The notes beneath the pieces were generated by a model that ran no database searches, was not told where the DNA came from, and saw nothing but the letters and a program-made list of their open reading frames with translations. The position numbers and the translations under genes are program-made. From an uncultured Bacteroidota bacterium (lineage in GTDB: Bacteria; Bacteroidota; Bacteroidia; Flavobacteriales; Flavobacteriaceae), in the NCBI GenBank assembly GCA_902509805.1, contig CABWZL010000001.1, positions 37,840 through 101,839 of the forward strand: DNA of 64,000 nucleotides, written 5' to 3'. Shown in pieces: positions 62,342 to 64,000 of this stretch (position 1 is the first letter of the stretch; each line of letters begins with the position of its first letter).

Positions 62342-64000
62342 TTAGTAATAATGTCTTTTAAATGATTCTATTGCAGCATATTCTGCAAGTCCCATCTTTT
62401 TATATTTTTCTGCTGTTTCATTATTTCTTTCCTCCGCTCTTACCCAGAATTCTCTTAAGTCTTGTCCTTGAAACATTACTCCATCTTTTTGAGTTTGGTG
62501 AAAGAAAATAGCCTTTCTTTTTCTTAGAACTTGGGCAGGACTCATTGGTACTGCCATGTCTATTTCATGAATATCCCATTCTAGCCATGCTCCTCTGTAC
62601 AACCAGAGCCAACAATCTTTAATGAATTTTTCACCTTTAAGAGATTCTAGTGCCTCAAAAACTATATCAAGACAAACTTTATGAGTACCGTGTGGATCTT
62701 CAAGATCCCCAGCAGCATATATTTGATGAGGTTTAATCTTATTAATTAGAGAAGCAGTCATTAATACATCTTTTTTAGAAGGTGGATTTTTTTTAATTCT
62801 ACCTGTTTCATAAAATGGAAGATTCATAAAATGAGTATTAGAATCTGGAATTCCAATATATCTAGTTGCAGCAATTGCTTCTCTTTTCCTAATAAATCCT
62901 TTAAGTTGTCTTACTTCAAGTGAATCAATCTTATCTGGTTTTTTGTTTTTCAACTCTTCAATCAAAGATTTAATTTTTGTATTTGAATCACCCGAAAACA
63001 TATCACTTGAAACTTCAATGAATTTAAGCGCATCATGATCAGAAACTGCAACATTACCTGAAGCCTGATATGCAATATGAACATCATGGCCTTGTGAAAC
63101 TAATCTATCAAAAGTACCACCCATTGATATTACATCGTCATCTGGATGAGGGCTAAATATTATAACTCTTTTTGGGTTTGGATTTTTTCTCTCAGGTCTA
63201 GTAGAGTCGTCTGACCCTGGTTTACCTCCAGGCCAGCCACTAATAGTATTTTGAAAATGATTGAACATTTTAATATTTAACTCATACGAAGATCCTTCTA
63301 AAGCAAGTAAATCTGATAAACCATTTTTATTATAATCCTCATCAGTTAGTTTTAAAATAGATTTTTCAGTAATCTCACAAAGCCAAACTATAGCCTTTCT
63401 TTTCATTAAATCTGACCAATCACAAGGGCCAACTAACCATGGTGTTTTAAATCTTGTTAATTCACTTGAACATTCCTTATCTAAAACTAAAGTTGTGTTC
63501 TTGTGATTCTGCAAATATGTTGTCGGTATAAGAGATGTAATATTATTTTCAACTGACTTTTTTACAATATGACTTTTTTGAATTCCCCATGCCATTATTA
63601 TAATTCTCTTGGAATTGAAAATAGTTCTAATACCCATAGTTAGAGCTCTTGATGGAACATTTTCAATTCCATTAAAACTTTTGCTTGCATCAAATCTTGT
63701 AGTATGATCTAATGTAATTAGTCTAGTAATCGAGTTAAAATGAGATCCAGGTTCATTAAAACCAATATGCCCTGTTCTACCAATACCTAAAAGCTGAATA
63801 TCTATACCTCCATTTTTATCAATCTTTTTTTCATAAGAGGAACAAAATTTTTTAATTTCTTTTTCATTTATGTCTCCAGATGGAATATTTATATTTTCTT
63901 TTGGAATGTCAATATGATCAAATAAATTCTCATTCATAAAATGATGATAACTATTATTATCATCTTTTTCAATCGGAAAGTATTCATCTAAGTTAAAAGC
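62342..64000 (-). CDS. nagB: Glucosamine-6-phosphate deaminase fused to PIG-L deacetylase, 5' end beyond right edge
   Basis: The frame stays open to the window edge: the 21 codons before the first ATG at 63935 read as NagB sequence (FNLDEYFPIEKDD then SYHHF), so the true start lies outside. The NagB domain shows LLGIGRTGHIGFNEPGS with catalytic His and Glu and THxxFD in THRFDA-like THTTRFD. The C-terminal half is a PIG-L zinc deacetylase with FSPHPDDDVISMGG and the distal DPHGTH ligand. This two-domain form (about 640 residues) is common in Bacteroidota. It would deaminate glucosamine 6-phosphate; the deacetylase may act on GlcNAc derivatives. No signal peptide is visible in the part seen. 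Confidence 0.9.
   Translation of the reverse strand, partial: AFNLDEYFPIEKDDNNSYHHFMNENLFDHIDIPKENINIPSGDINEKEIKKFCSSYEKKIDKNGGIDIQLLGIGRTGHIGFNEPGSHFNSITRLITLDHTTRFDASKSFNGIENVPSRALTMGIRTIFNSKRIIIMAWGIQKSHIVKKSVENNITSLIPTTYLQNHKNTTLVLDKECSSELTRFKTPWLVGPCDWSDLMKRKAIVWLCEITEKSILKLTDEDYNKNGLSDLLALEGSSYELNIKMFNHFQNTISGWPGGKPGSDDSTRPERKNPNPKRVIIFSPHPDDDVISMGGTFDRLVSQGHDVHIAYQASGNVAVSDHDALKFIEVSSDMFSGDSNTKIKSLIEELKNKKPDKIDSLEVRQLKGFIRKREAIAATRYIGIPDSNTHFMNLPFYETGRIKKNPPSKKDVLMTASLINKIKPHQIYAAGDLEDPHGTHKVCLDIVFEALESLKGEKFIKDCWLWLYRGAWLEWDIHEIDMAVPMSPAQVLRKRKAIFFHQTQKDGVMFQGQDLREFWVRAEERNNETAEKYKKMGLAEYAAIESFKRHYY

Noticed and set aside
62342..63937. Taking the ATG at 63937 as the start of the nagB/PIG-L protein
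   Set aside because: The 21 codons upstream are open to the window edge and read as conserved NagB sequence, so the gene is partial and begins outside.

Overview
The window is strongly AT-rich and reads as the chromosome of a marine-type Flavobacteriia (Bacteroidota) with short intergenic gaps. The lineage is suggested by two SusC/SusD outer-membrane pairs, many Bacteroidota-style lipoproteins, a Porin_10-like porin, a glucosamine-6-phosphate deaminase fused to a PIG-L deacetylase, a TPR/LuxR regulator, and promoters carrying a TATATTTG-type -7 element. No rRNA, CRISPR array, transposase or phage gene was seen. No gene-free stretch exceeds 300 bases.

Region by region. 1-9026: lipid A kinase (lpxK, cut by the left edge), a NIF3 protein and a coiled-coil protein whose zinc-ribbon cysteines are all replaced, a glycosylasparaginase, a Ste24-type protease, small membrane proteins, a UPF0173 hydrolase, a methyltransferase, a glycerophosphodiesterase lipoprotein, a DUF1543 protein and an SDR. 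9027-12788: a tight glycerol operon, glpK-glpD-glpF, that continues into the SDR. 12861-19746: an unassigned secreted protein, an S9 peptidase/SDR pair, a lipoprotein sulfatase, tRNA-Val, homocysteine methyltransferase and a DUF1295 reductase. 19743-38887: mostly housekeeping (folC, nhaD, anmK, rnhB, lipB, lysS, alaS, der, era) with cell-envelope genes (porin, glucosaminidase, M23 peptidase).

38964-45497: initiator tRNA-Met is followed by a DUF998 gene flanked by a 24-bp exact repeat of the tRNA 3' end plus terminator. Next come three genes (endonuclease-like lipoprotein, NAD-dependent reductase, ABC exporter) with visibly different arginine codon use, which suggests an acquired segment. An exported RidA-family lipoprotein and a DUF819 permease follow.

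45502-64000: almost all minus strand and devoted to uptake and hydrolysis. The order of transcription is nagB/PIG-L (cut by the right edge), amidohydrolase, susC2, susD2, terminator, gamma-glutamyltransferase, TPR-LuxR regulator, susC1, susD1, terminator, serine hydrolase, SGNH-like lipoprotein. No glycoside hydrolase is present, so these look like nutrient-uptake loci for small amide, peptide or amino-sugar compounds rather than classical polysaccharide loci. I did not find a clearly new system. The best leads are the cysteine-less zinc ribbon, the tRNA-linked repeat and adjoining odd-codon segment, the regulator-linked SusCD locus with a tandem 9-bp repeat, and several unassigned secreted proteins.
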